Part shown: positions 1 to 8,841 of the stretch, one piece after another
Layout of the letters: each line of letters begins with the position of its first letter
Position numbering within the stretch: position 1 is the first letter of the stretch
Translations under genes and position numbers: made by a program
Assembly: GCF_030382115.1 (NCBI RefSeq)
Contig: NZ_JAUDRJ010000003.1
Coordinates: 894,897 to 950,104 of the forward strand
Source of the DNA: Nostoc sp. GT001
GTDB taxonomy: Bacteria > Cyanobacteriota > Cyanobacteriia > Cyanobacteriales > Nostocaceae
Length of the DNA stretch: 55,208 bases
Direction of reading: 5' to 3'
Notes under the pieces: generated by a model
Told to the model about the DNA's origin: nothing
The model's database searches: none
What the model saw: only the letters and a program-made list of their open reading frames with translations

Positions 1-804
1 AAGGGAATGACACTAAGTTCAAATACAGCCTTGATCCTGTAAGGCTCTGCCTCCATTGGCTTGAGCATAGGCAGCAGTACTCTCGAAATACATTTTGAGT
101 CTTAAGACTGGAAACGAATTCAAGTTACACAAATCTTTAGGCTTTTCTTCGTCTCATGCATCTAACAAAGCTTTTAACTTATTGGCAATTATTTGTTATA
201 TATAACTACAGAAACCACTAAACAAATACCAATATGCAAAACCAACTCTATCTGTACAAAGGTTTTCGATTTTATTCTGACCAGAGAATAAAAGAAAGTT
301 AATTATTCTTTTTTCTATTTATCCAAAAGTCTGCTGGAGAGTAATACTATAGTATTGTTATTATGAATACAGTGCCAATGTCCTAAAATCTATATAATTA
401 CGTAGAAAAAATCTACTTATACCTTAGTATTTTCCAACTAAAACAACTGAAAACATAAGGTACAAGGATATCAAATGATTTTTGGTACGATTTTGATGTA
501 AACCTCATTAAATACATCTAGTACTTCTTAAATATTCTCAAATATTCTCAAATATTCAAACTTAATAGTAAAGACCTGTACCAATCAGGTTTGTTCAAGA
601 ATATATTGCCATTCTTGATGTTTTGACCTGGTTTTGTCGGCATTACTGAATGAAACTATAAAATTCCCAAATTCCATGTTTGAAATTGTTTACTTTATGC
701 ATTTGAAGGAAATCAAATTCATACTCTTAATCAGCAATGCCGTTTTATAATGGGGAAGTAAAGACGTAATTTTTTTCTGATCTAAGTTTAGGAGAAACTC
801 ATCA
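1..804. other. Intergenic stretch upstream of the RTX gene
   Basis: No convincing gene is seen in these 804 bases, which are AT-rich. They hold a perfect 14-bp palindrome AATACTATAGTATT at 343-356 and a 10-bp unit (AATATTCTCA) repeated in tandem at 531-560, the third copy being imperfect. A ribosome binding site AGGAGA at 791-796 serves the RTX gene at 805. No promoter could be assigned. Confidence 0.6.
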
Positions 805-1479
805 ATGGCAACTTCAATATCAATCTCTTACGGTAGCGGCAGTGTTAGTGCCAGCTCTAGTAGTCATAGCAGTAGCAGTAGTAGCAATAATGGTCAGAGC
901 GAGAGCGATATCGCTAATGTTAGTGGTGGCAACAGTACCCTTGTAGGTGGTGGTGGCAACAGTATCCTTAACGCTGGTAGTGGCAATGATAGCCTCTTTG
1001 GTAATGCTGGCAACGATATTCTTAACGGTGCTGGTGGCAACGATAAGCTCGATGGCGGTACTGGCAACGATATCCTCGCTGGCGGTACTGGCAAAGATAC
1101 TCTCATCGGCGGTGATGGGAATGATGTCCTGGCTGGCGGTAGTGGGAATGATATCCTCACTGGAGGATCGGGTAATGATGTTTTCAAGTACAACTCAATT
1201 TCTGATAGTCCACTTTCGTCACGTGACTTAATCACTGACTTTCGTGGAAACGGTAATTTGCCAGGCGATCGAATTGATCTATTTGATATCGATGCCAACT
1301 CGACTATTGGGGGCAATCAAGCTTTCACTTTCATTGGGAGTGCCCAATTCTCCGCACCCGGACAAATCCGTTATTCAGGAGGTATTCTCGAAGGTAGCAC
1401 TGATGGGGATCGGTCGGCTGAGTTTCAAATTCGGCTTATAGGAGCACCACAAGTAGTGTCAAGTGACTTCATTCTTTAA
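805..1479 (+). CDS. Small RTX-type calcium-binding secreted protein
   Basis: This 224-residue protein starts after a good ribosome binding site (AGGAGA). Residues 1-36 are a serine-rich low-complexity segment. Residues about 40-125 are RTX nonapeptide repeats of the GGxGNDxLxG type, which bind calcium and fold as a parallel beta-roll. Residues about 125-224 resemble the C-terminal module of serralysin-like and other hemolysin-type proteins (it begins FKYNSISDS and continues LITDF...[10 protein letters not shown]), which usually carries the uncleaved type I secretion signal. There is no N-terminal signal peptide, as expected for type I export. No enzymatic domain is present, so it is probably a surface or matrix protein. 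No ABC/HlyD exporter genes lie beside it. Family call is secure; biological role is unknown. Confidence 0.85.
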   Translation: MATSISISYGSGSVSASSSSHSSSSSSNNGQSESDIANVSGGNSTLVGGGGNSILNAGSGNDSLFGNAGNDILNGAGGNDKLDGGTGNDILAGGTGKDTLIGGDGNDVLAGGSGNDILTGGSGNDVFKYNSISDSPLSSRDLITDFRGNGNLPGDRIDLFDIDANSTIGGNQAFTFIGSAQFSAPGQIRYSGGILEGSTDGDRSAEFQIRLIGAPQVVSSDFIL

Positions 1480-1491
1480 ATTTAATATTCC

Positions 1492-1582
1492 TGCCTTGAA
1501 AATAAGGCAGAATGCAGAAAGCACTAGAGAATGAAAACATCTCTTTCCCAGTCCTCAGTCCCTAGTCACTATTTTCAAGGCA
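1492..1582. repeat. Inverted-repeat element downstream of the RTX gene
   Basis: A perfect 13-bp inverted repeat, TGCCTTGAAAATA at 1492-1504 and TATTTTCAAGGCA at 1570-1582, bounds a 91-base segment. The left arm also forms a local hairpin TGCCTT/AAGGCA (1492-1497 with 1504-1509), so two mutually exclusive foldings are possible. It may be a transcript end or a small non-autonomous element; the sequence does not decide. Confidence 0.6.
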
Positions 1583-2043
1583 GATATAATTTTGAAGAAT
1601 AACTCTAGTGCAAAGTTAGAGTCTCTTCATCTTTGCACCGGAATCAATATCAATATACTAAGCTATAAACATAGAAAGTCAGAGCCTCAGCTTGGGGCAA
1701 TGACTTTTTTTCATATTTAAATTCGTCTTGCTATCCCTAAGTACTGCAAAGCGGAAGTAAAAAGAATAATTATATTCCAAGCTCTTATATTTGAAATGGT
1801 ATGTTTTTTTACGCGATTCTATATTAGTATTTCCGGCACTATAGATACAGATACCTAACACACAAAAAGAATCATCCCTATTTTATACAAATGCTTAGAT
1901 GAAGATTTATTCTAATTAGGGCTGACCAAAAGACACGGTGAAACATAGAGAATTACTCATATTCGATCGCACCGCCCAGGCATGAGAAAATCATCAGGTA
2001 ATACAATCGCAACAGTTGCGATGATGGCACGGAAGGAAAAAAG
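1583..2043. other. Spacer before ilvD
   Basis: About 460 AT-rich bases without a credible gene. No clear promoter or leader structure for ilvD was recognised; the ilvD start at 2044 has only a purine stretch (GGAAGGAAAAAAG) immediately upstream as a possible ribosome binding site. Confidence 0.5.
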
Positions 2044-3728
2044 ATGTCGGATAATTTGAGAAGCCAAATTGTGACGCAAGGGGTGCAGCGATCGCCTAAT
2101 CGAGCTATGCTGCGTGCAGTTGGTTTTAAAGATGAAGATTTCAACAAAGCCATTGTGGGCATTGCCAACGGCTACAGCACGATCACTCCCTGTAATATGG
2201 GGATAAATCAACTGGCGCAAAGAGCAGAGGTAGGGATTAAAACCGCCGGGGCGATGCCGCAAGTGTTCGGCACAATAACCATCAGCGACGGGATTTCGAT
2301 GGGAACCGAAGGGATGAAATATTCCCTAGTGTCGCGGGAAGTGATTGCCGATTCCATTGAAACCGCTTGTACTGGACAAAGTATGGATGGTGTGCTGGCT
2401 ATTGGCGGTTGTGATAAAAATATGCCAGGGGCAATGCTGGCAATGGCCCGGATGAATATCCCGGCTATCTTTGTTTACGGTGGGACAATTAAACCCGGTC
2501 ACTATAACGGACGCGATTTAACTGTTGTCAGTTCTTTTGAAGCTGTTGGTCAATACAGTGCTGGAAAAATTGACGAAAAGGAATTATTAGAGGTTGAAGG
2601 TCGAGCTTGTCCGGGTGCTGGTTCTTGTGGGGGAATGTTCACAGCTAACACCATGTCTTCAGCATTTGAAGCGCTGGGGATGAGTTTACCATATTCTTCG
2701 ACAATGGCGGCGGAAGATGCCGAAAAAGCCGACAGCACGGAGAAATCAGCATTCGTTTTAGTCGAAGCCATTCGTAAACAAATCTTGCCTCGTCAAATTA
2801 TCACCCGCAAATCTATAGAGAATGCTATCTCTGTGATTATGGCAGTCGGTGGTTCGACCAATGCAGTACTACACTTTTTAGCGATCGCCCGTGCCGCTGA
2901 GGTAGATTTAACTATAGACGACTTTGAAACTATCCGCGCCCGCGTTCCCGTTTTGTGTGATTTGAAACCCAGTGGGAAGTATGTCGCTACAGATTTGCAC
3001 AAAGCTGGTGGCATTCCGCAAGTAATGAAGATGTTACTTGTGCATGATTTATTACACGGTGATAGCCTCACCATCAGCGGTCAAACTATTGCAGAGATAT
3101 TAGCAGACATCCCAGAAGAACCATCTGCCAATCAAGATGTGATTCGTCCTTGGAATAACCCGATGTATCCTCAAGGACATTTAGCCATCCTCAGAGGTAA
3201 TTTGGCAACGGAAGGGGCTGTCGCCAAAATTACTGGGGTGAAAAAACCAGTAATTACCGCCCCGCACGGGTGTTTGAATCCGAAGAAGCCTCTTTAGATG
3301 CAATTTTGGCTGGTAAGATTCAAGCTGGTGATATTCTCATAATCCGCTACGAAGGGCCTAAAGGCGGCCCTGGAATGCGAGAAATGTTGGCTCCCACTTC
3401 AGCAATTATCGGTGCAGGTTTGGGTGATGCGGTGGGATTAATTACCGACGGACGTTTTTCTGGCGGTACTTACGGCATGGTGGTTGGTCATGTTGCACCA
3501 GAAGCAGCAGTTGGTGGGGCGATCGCGCTTGTAGAAGAAGGCGATAGTATTACTATTGATGCACCAGCTCGTTTATTGCAGTTGAATATATCTGAAGAAG
3601 AACTGGCCCGTCGTCGTGCCAATTGGCAACCTCCGGCTCCGCGTTACACTAAAGGCGTGTTGGCGAAATATGCCAAATTGGTATCTTCTAGCAGTATTGG
3701 TGCTGTGACAGATTTGGACTTGTTTTAG
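2044..3728 (+). pseudogene. ilvD: Dihydroxy-acid dehydratase, frameshifted
   Basis: IlvD is a [Fe-S] enzyme that dehydrates 2,3-dihydroxy-isovalerate and 2,3-dihydroxy-3-methylvalerate in valine, leucine and isoleucine synthesis. The first reading frame (2044-3297) covers about 407 normal residues with the family motifs [10 protein letters not shown] and [14 protein letters not shown], whose cysteines are typical cluster ligands. The rest (read from about 3265 to 3728, frame +1) gives [29 protein letters not shown] and [13 protein letters not shown]. The break lies at 3260-3272, where the expected V-I-T-G-P-A-R-V-F reads correctly only if one base is added in ACCGCCCCGCA. With that base the gene is 1686 nt, 561 residues, the normal family length. 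No other lesion is visible, so either this is a sequencing error in an intact essential gene or a very recent mutation. Confidence 0.9.
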
Positions 3729-3767
3729 TTAACTTAACAACTGTGGCGCAAGTTTGCCTACCTTTAA

Positions 3768-3787
3768 CAAGGGGCTTCCGCCCCTTG
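3768..3787. terminator. Hairpin after ilvD
   Basis: CAAGGGGC TTCC GCCCCTTG is a perfect 8-bp stem with a 4-base loop, 40 bases after the ilvD stop. No T-run follows, so termination is plausible but not certain. Confidence 0.55.
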
Positions 3788-4145
3788 TCTGGTTATTTGA
3801 GATAGTCGCTGGATTTATGCCGTCCTGTAATAGTTTGATCTAGCGATCGCTTCTAAGGAAGTTGCAAGGACAAACTCGTAACTTACTTTGCGATCGCAAG
3901 CGTGGTAAAACAAATTGCTGTATCGAAACAACTTGTCAGATGAAATACTGTTGATTGCCTCTAAGTTTGGAAGCTATTGAAGAGGGATGTTCTGTATTTA
4001 TACCAGATTTTGGCCTGAATTTTATGAGTTTTTGGAAAAATCTTGAAAAAGTTTCAGGAAATTTACATAGAAGATGTGATGTCAATCGATATACTACAGA
4101 AATACTATTGACCATCAACTGCTGAAAAACCTAAAAGGGCACAAA
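3788..4145. other. Spacer upstream of the EACC1-caspase operon
   Basis: About 360 bases without a gene, with HIP1 palindromes near 3843 and 3891. A purine-rich ribosome binding site (AAAAGGG, about 4133-4139) precedes the start at 4146. No promoter was assigned with confidence. Confidence 0.45.
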
Positions 4146-4523
4146 ATGAGTTCTGAATCTAATGTCAAACTGACGATCGCTCTTTCTAATCCAGACTTAG
4201 ATGCAGAGGAGCAAGAACGGGAAGCACAGTATCTGCTGCGAGAAATCAAAGACTTAGATGTTGAAAGTGCTGAATTAGTAGCAGCTACAGAAATACCCGA
4301 AGGAGCCAAATCTGTTGGTGGTTTTCTGGTGGGGGTGTTGCAGACAGAGGTAAGCCTTGCCAATTTTAAGAAATTACTGGGATTTTTGGGCGATCGCTTG
4401 GGTAACAAAACCATTGAATTGGAAGTTGAAGCTAACGGTAAAAAACTGAAGGTGAAAGCTAGCAGTCAGGAAGAGTTAAACGCCGCTATTGAACAAGCGC
4501 AAAAGTTTATCGCAGGTAACTAA
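4146..4523 (+). CDS. EACC1-like effector-associated small protein
   Basis: A 125-residue soluble protein with no signal peptide or membrane segment. Its layout matches the EACC1 (effector-associated constant component 1) family: an N-terminal region with the acidic LLREIKDLDVESAEL segment, then IPEGAKSVGGFLVG, the characteristic small-residue turn followed by a helix, then a beta-hairpin TIELEVEANGKKLKVKAS and a final helix. EACC1 proteins are known from comparative genomics as fixed partners of variable effectors such as caspase- or trypsin-like proteases in bacterial conflict systems; the biochemical role is not established. It lies 30 bases upstream of the caspase gene on the same strand, almost certainly co-transcribed, and that context strengthens the call. 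Confidence 0.75.
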   Translation: MSSESNVKLTIALSNPDLDAEEQEREAQYLLREIKDLDVESAELVAATEIPEGAKSVGGFLVGVLQTEVSLANFKKLLGFLGDRLGNKTIELEVEANGKKLKVKASSQEELNAAIEQAQKFIAGN

Positions 4524-4553
4524 GAAATTCCAGCATTAAGGAAGAATAACGAG

Positions 4554-7091
4554 ATGGCGAAAGTAGCACTTCTAATAGGAGTAAGTGAGTATGAGCCTGG
4601 TCTTACTCCATTGCCAGCAGCAACAAAAGATGTCGAGGCGATGCAGCAAGTTTTGCTGCACCCAGAGATTGGCGGTTTTGATGAGGTAAAAGTGCTGCTG
4701 AATCCTCAACAACATGAGATGGCGGTCGCGATCGAAATCTTGTTTGACGATCGTCAAAAAGATGACCTTGTGCTGCTATTTTTCTCTGGTCACGGCATTA
4801 AAGACGAGGACGGCAAGCTTTACTTTGCAGCTCATAACACACGCAAAATCGGCAAGGGAGTACCAGCTAGGGCAACAACAGTGCCAGCTAGCTTTGTGCA
4901 TGATGTAATGAACAAGAGCCGTTCCAAACGTGAGGTAGTGATTCTCGATTGTTGCTTTAGTGGCGCGTTTGCCGAGGGTATGTCCCCAAAAGATGAGGGT
5001 TTTGTGGATGTTAAAAACCAATTAGGTGGAGAAGGACGAGCTGTTCTGACATCTAGTACCTCAACCCAATATTCTTTTGAACAGCAAGGATCGGATACTT
5101 CAACTTACACCCGCTACATAGTTGAGGGACTGGAGACTGGTGCAGCAGATCGAGATGAAGATGGTTGGATTTCTATTGATGAATTGCATGAGTATGCCAA
5201 AAGTAAGGTTCAAGAAGCTGCCCCTGCAATGAAACCAGAAATATATGCTGTCAAGGAAGGTTATAAAATTAACCTTGCCAAAGCACCTATTGACGATCCT
5301 GAACTCAAATATCGTAGAGACGTTGAGTATTGGGTAGAGGGTGGTAACGGCAAAATTTCTGTTACTGGTCGCGCTGCATTGGACGCACGACAAGAGACGC
5401 TAAAACTATCACCTGAAGATGCAGTTGCAATTGAAACTCAGGTTTTAACACCTATCAAAGACAAAAAGAGAAAATTACAGCGATATGAGCTAGCGTTCCG
5501 TGACGAGATTAAACAAGGGTTTCCTCTCAGCGAGAGAGCTGCGGCGGATTTGAAACGTCTTCAACAAACGTTAGGACTTAGAGATGAAGATATAGCCCTA
5601 GTTGAAGCTCCAATAATTGCTGAACAGCCACTTACCCCGCCTCCGGTAATTGTCAATCCTCCACCTCCCGAACCTAGAAAATTTAACTATATAGTAGCTT
5701 CCATTCTCGGAGTAATCGGAGTAATTTTTGGTGGTACTGTAGTCTACTTTTCTAGGGGTAAAGATGACCCTCAACCTGTAGTTTCATCTATAGTAAATTC
5801 CTGTGTAAAAGAGGGGTATGCTTTGGGTGACAGAATTAGTTTGGGTGAAGAAATTTTATTAAAACAAGATACGAACTCAGATAAAGAAGCTGGAGTGAAA
5901 GCATTTTTAAATGGTGATTGTCAGACTGCTATTAATAAGTTTAATTCATACCGTCAAGCGAATCTTACTAATAGAACAGACCCAGAAGCATTGATTTACT
6001 TGAATAATGCTAAAGCTCGTCAGAAAGGAGATCGGCTCAAAATTGCTGTGAGCGTACCTATCGGGACAAATCCAAATGTAGCAAAAGAGATACTGCGCGG
6101 TGTGGCTCAAGCTCAAGATGAGGTGAATAGCAGTGGTGGCATCAATAGCGAAGCTTTGGAGGTAGCGATCGCTAATGATGATAATGATCCAAGTGAATCT
6201 GCACAGCTTGCCACTCGGTTTGGCAAAGATACCAACATCTTAGCTGTCGTGGGACATAATTCCAGTAATGCTTCTCTCTCCGCAGCCCCAGTCTATCAAA
6301 AAGACGGGTTAGTGATGATCTCTCCCACCAGTTATGCCCAAAACCTTGACAGGGTTGGCAATTATATCTTCCGCACTGCTCCTAGTGTTAAATCCATAGC
6401 AGATAGCGTCTCTAATTACGCCATTAAAATAGCGGGTAAAACCAATTTTCTTATCTGTGTTGATTACCAAGGGATAGATAATCAGTCGTTTAACGATGAG
6501 TTTGTTAAAGCGATAAAAGCTGCTGGCGGTCAGATTAATTCTACAGAGTGCAATATTTCTGCCCGTGACTTTAACCCTAGTGTTGTCATTTCTCAAGCTG
6601 TACGTAGCGGTGCTAATGCCTTAGTGTTAGGTCTTTATATAGACAAAATAAAGCAAGGTCTAGCGGTGGCACAATCTAATCAAGGGCAGTTGACTGTATT
6701 TGGTAGTCCTACACTTTTCACTAACGAAACCTTAAAGGAGGGCAGAGGTATCAACGGACTGATAATCTCTGCACCTTGGTATCCCGCAGCATTTCCTAAT
6801 AACATCTTTCCGCAAAAAGCCCAAAAACTTTGGGGTGCAACTGTCAATTGGCGAACAGCTACGGCTTATGATGCAACCTTGGCGATCATCGTAGGTTTAC
6901 AACGAACCAAGACCAACAGACGCGATGAATTACAAAAGGTGTTGCATAGTCCGGGTTTTTCAGTCGATGGTGCGACAGGAAAGATTCAGTTTTCAGAATC
7001 AGGCGATCGCAAAGACAATCCCATCTTTCTAGTCAAAGTTCAACAAATACCTGGCACTGATAAATATGAATTTGTGCGGATTCAACCTTAG
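4554..7091 (+). CDS. Membrane caspase with periplasmic-binding-protein domain
   Basis: An 845-residue multidomain protein. Residues 1-240 are a caspase-like (peptidase C14) domain with the catalytic histidine in FFSGHGIKD (His80) and cysteine in ILDCCFSGAF (Cys134). An EF-hand-like loop D-R-D-E-D-G-W-I-S-I-D-E begins at residue 199, a common addition in bacterial metacaspase relatives that may bind calcium. Residues about 260-355 are a charged helical linker, followed by a proline-rich stretch and one membrane helix (about 379-400). The part beyond the membrane, residues about 495-840, resembles type I periplasmic binding proteins of the branched-chain amino-acid/LivJ class (RLKIAVSVPIGTNPNVAKEI, VVGHNSS, VMISPTSYAQ). 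The likely topology is cytoplasmic protease and periplasmic sensor. A ribosome binding site AAGGA precedes the ATG. Activation by ligand binding is an inference. Confidence 0.88.
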   Translation: MAKVALLIGVSEYEPGLTPLPAATKDVEAMQQVLLHPEIGGFDEVKVLLNPQQHEMAVAIEILFDDRQKDDLVLLFFSGHGIKDEDGKLYFAAHNTRKIGKGVPARATTVPASFVHDVMNKSRSKREVVILDCCFSGAFAEGMSPKDEGFVDVKNQLGGEGRAVLTSSTSTQYSFEQQGSDTSTYTRYIVEGLETGAADRDEDGWISIDELHEYAKSKVQEAAPAMKPEIYAVKEGYKINLAKAPIDDPELKYRRDVEYWVEGGNGKISVTGRAALDARQETLKLSPEDAVAIETQVLTPIKDKKRKLQRYELAFRDEIKQGFPLSERAAADLKRLQQTLGLRDEDIALVEAPIIAEQPLTPPPVIVNPPPPEPRKFNYIVASILGVIGVIFGGTVVYFSRGKDDPQPVVSSIVNSCVKEGYALGDRISLGEEILLKQDTNSDKEAGVKAFLNGDCQTAINKFNSYRQANLTNRTDPEALIYLNNAKARQKGDRLKIAVSVPIGTNPNVAKEILRGVAQAQDEVNSSGGINSEALEVAIANDDNDPSESAQLATRFGKDTNILAVVGHNSSNASLSAAPVYQKDGLVMISPTSYAQNLDRVGNYIFRTAPSVKSIADSVSNYAIKIAGKTNFLICVDYQGIDNQSFNDEFVKAIKAAGGQINSTECNISARDFNPSVVISQAVRSGANALVLGLYIDKIKQGLAVAQSNQGQLTVFGSPTLFTNETLKEGRGINGLIISAPWYPAAFPNNIFPQKAQKLWGATVNWRTATAYDATLAIIVGLQRTKTNRRDELQKVLHSPGFSVDGATGKIQFSESGDRKDNPIFLVKVQQIPGTDKYEFVRIQP

Positions 7092-7107
7092 TTGTGAAGC
7101 TTTACTT

Positions 7108-7200
7108 AATAGCGATCGCACTTGTTTCTTATAACTTTTTAAAATAGCGATCGCACCTGTTTATTGTGAGTTTACAAAATAGCGATTACATCTACTTTTT
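7108..7200. repeat. Three tandem 35-bp repeats carrying HIP1
   Basis: Units beginning AATAGCGATCGCA at 7108 and 7143, and the diverged AATAGCGATTACA at 7178, recur with an exact 35-base period. They lie in the convergent gap between the caspase gene and the Uma2 gene. Confidence 0.7.
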
Positions 7201-7250
7201 AATTTACACTTCAAACAAATATACCATTCTTAAATCATTTATGAAAATTT

Positions 7251-7283
7251 AGATCCCCGACTTCTTTGAGAAGTCGGGGATCT
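7251..7283. terminator. Perfect 15-bp hairpin repeat
   Basis: AGATCCCCGACTTCT and AGAAGTCGGGGATCT form a perfect 15-bp stem with a 3-base loop. It sits between two convergent genes (caspase and Uma2) and could end transcription from both sides. This hairpin type is common in Nostoc intergenic DNA, from memory. The preceding TTAAATCATTTATGAAAAT resembles the end of the MITE-like element at 8598. Confidence 0.7.
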
Positions 7284-7318
7284 AGACATCAATTCAATAG
7301 TTTGTTTGCTAAAATCCC

Positions 7319-8062
7319 TCACAAAATATCTGGATTTTCACCCAACTCTCTCAATCTAGCTGCTAAACGAGCCGCTTTTGCAGCAGCAGCTTCGGCTTGT
7401 ACAACTGCGGCTTGTGTTTGTGCAGCAGCAGCCTCCTCTGGTAACAAAACCAAATTGCCAGCTACATCATAAAACCGCAACCATACCGCCGTTTCTCTGT
7501 CTATTGTTCCTTCATACGTTCCCAACCATAAACCTAACTTTTGACACCACAACCAACTACGCTCATTTGGTGTCAAAGATTGATATTGCTGATTATGATC
7601 TAAATGCCACCCTTGCAAAGAAGTGGGGTCAAAGGGGTCATAGACAAAATAATCTGAAGTATGAAAAGTTTGTTCGTAAAGGTCTTTCTTAACAGTCTGA
7701 TCTATTTTGGCTGTAGATGGTGACATTAATTCTACAATCACATCAGGATAACGACCGTTTTCTTCCCACACTACCCAACCTTGACGAGAATTAGTTCCAT
7801 CCACATTCAAGACAGCAAAGAAATCGGGGCCACGGAAATCCTGATTACGTACTTGGGCGCTGCTGTAATAAATAAACATATTGCCACCAGCAAAAAAATC
7901 ATTCCGGTCAGCCCAAGCTTGCTGCAATGACCGAATCAACACATTCATGGCAATGCGGTGGCGATTTGATTCCAAGGGTTCTCCGTCATCAAAAATTAAA
8001 TCTGTCGGCGGTATGGGGTGTTCCCAGTCTACAATGACTGCTGGGTTGTTTTCGGTAGTCAT
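7319..8062 (-). CDS. Uma2-family (DUF820) putative endonuclease
   Basis: This 247-residue protein belongs to the Uma2/DUF820 family, which has a PD-(D/E)xK nuclease fold and is greatly expanded in cyanobacteria. Visible active-site elements are GPDFFAV, then YPDVIVELMSPST with the acidic pair, followed by a lysine-rich DQTVKKDLY helix. Residues 205-240 are an alanine-rich coiled-coil tail (EEAAAAQTQAAV...) often seen in family members. Substrate and role are unknown; many are thought to be linked to mobile elements, and a transposase remnant lies just upstream. It is transcribed convergently with the caspase gene and seems to be a single-gene unit. Confidence 0.85.
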   Translation of the reverse strand: MTTENNPAVIVDWEHPIPPTDLIFDDGEPLESNRHRIAMNVLIRSLQQAWADRNDFFAGGNMFIYYSSAQVRNQDFRGPDFFAVLNVDGTNSRQGWVVWEENGRYPDVIVELMSPSTAKIDQTVKKDLYEQTFHTSDYFVYDPFDPTSLQGWHLDHNQQYQSLTPNERSWLWCQKLGLWLGTYEGTIDRETAVWLRFYDVAGNLVLLPEEAAAAQTQAAVVQAEAAAAKAARLAARLRELGENPDIL

Positions 8063-8098
8063 GAGCGATCGCCTTTCTGAGAAAGCCTTAGATTTCTA

Positions 8099-8503
8099 TC
8101 ATAAATTATTCTTCACCCAATCTCTAAAATTACGTTTCATTAAAACCGTGACTAAATCTTGACATGATTCCCAAAAATTCACCCAAATCTGACCATATAA
8201 GCCAATATAAAAACTGCTATGCTGCCTGGCTGTGCGCCCATATTCTTTAACACGACCAACATGTTTTTGGACACCTTGACGTTTAATGTTTTGTCCAGAG
8301 ATTGTGGCAGAAGTGTCGGCGATCGCTATCAATAAAATTAAACTTATTAATCGATTATTACATACATTAGTATCCTCGAAATTATAGCCACCTTTTTTGA
8401 AATCACGGAACATTTATTCAATATCAAACCTTCGTTTATAGGCAGCGTTCGCTAATTCTAAATTTTCCCGATTTGTTAAAATAAACCTTAATCACTTGCA
8501 GCA
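8099..8503 (-). pseudogene. IS4-like transposase C-terminal remnant
   Basis: Read on the minus strand, the sequence gives FILTNRENLELANAAYKRRFDIE, then a stop codon (TAA), then MFRDFKKGGYNFEDTNV. This is the end of an IS4-type DDE transposase, where the motif Y-x(2)-R-F-x-I-E-E-M-F-R-D-F-K contains the catalytic glutamate region. The stop replaces the expected second glutamate codon, and the N-terminal two thirds are absent. The rest of the tail (LISLILLIAIADTSATISG... to 8099) is readable. No terminal repeats or target duplication were found around it, so this is a dead fragment. Confidence 0.75.
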
Positions 8504-8597
8504 CGTTAATCAAAATTTGCAGAAAGAGATATTCGGCACTAGTCAGTTGACTTTTGAGATGTGTTTGGGAAATATTTAGGTAACATTATCAATAGAT

Positions 8598-8745
8598 ATA
8601 GCAGTCCTAAATCATTTGTGAAAGTTATATATCTCTTTCTTCTTTCTTCCCTTTACGCCCTTCTCTGACGAGACGCTGCGCGAAAGCGTACTTTGCGGTT
8701 CGTTTTCTTATTTATAATTTTTCACAAATCAAATAGGATTGCTAT
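8598..8745. mobile_element. MITE-like element with 26-bp imperfect terminal repeats
   Basis: The left end ATAGCAGTCCTAAATCATTTGTGAAA (8598-8623 region) matches the reverse complement of the right end TTTCACAAATCAAATAGGATTGCTAT (8720-8745) with few mismatches. The 148-base body has no coding capacity. It lies just upstream of the dead transposase. A related end sequence is seen near 7229. Confidence 0.65.
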
Positions 8746-8771
8746 AGTTCTTCTTGAAAAAACTAGACGTA

Positions 8772-8841
8772 TTTTTTTCTAGCATAAATTGTTACATTCT
8801 TGATTTAGTAAGCTTTTTAGCTTATTTTGTCGCCCCGTCAG
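8772..8841 (+). repeat. 70-bp dispersed repeat, copy 1
   Basis: A segment running TTTTTCTAGCATAAATTG to GTCGCCCCGTCAG, including the palindrome TAAGCTTTTTAGCTTA, recurs in reverse orientation at 25568-25637 with roughly 85-90 percent identity by eye. No protein is encoded. Confidence 0.65.

Noticed and set aside
3..113. Open frame at the left edge reading GNDTKFKYSLDP, like an RTX tail
   Set aside because: Only 12 residues resemble RTX-type sequence and the rest does not; the gene, if any, lies mostly outside the window and could be chance.
894..1316. 140-codon minus-strand frame over the RTX gene
   Set aside because: Mirror of the GGxGND codon repeats; the translated P/L/S-rich product is an artefact of repeat sequence.
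3230..3300. Programmed frameshifting or an intein as explanation for split ilvD
   Set aside because: No slippery heptamer with downstream structure and no extra coding sequence; a single missing base explains everything.
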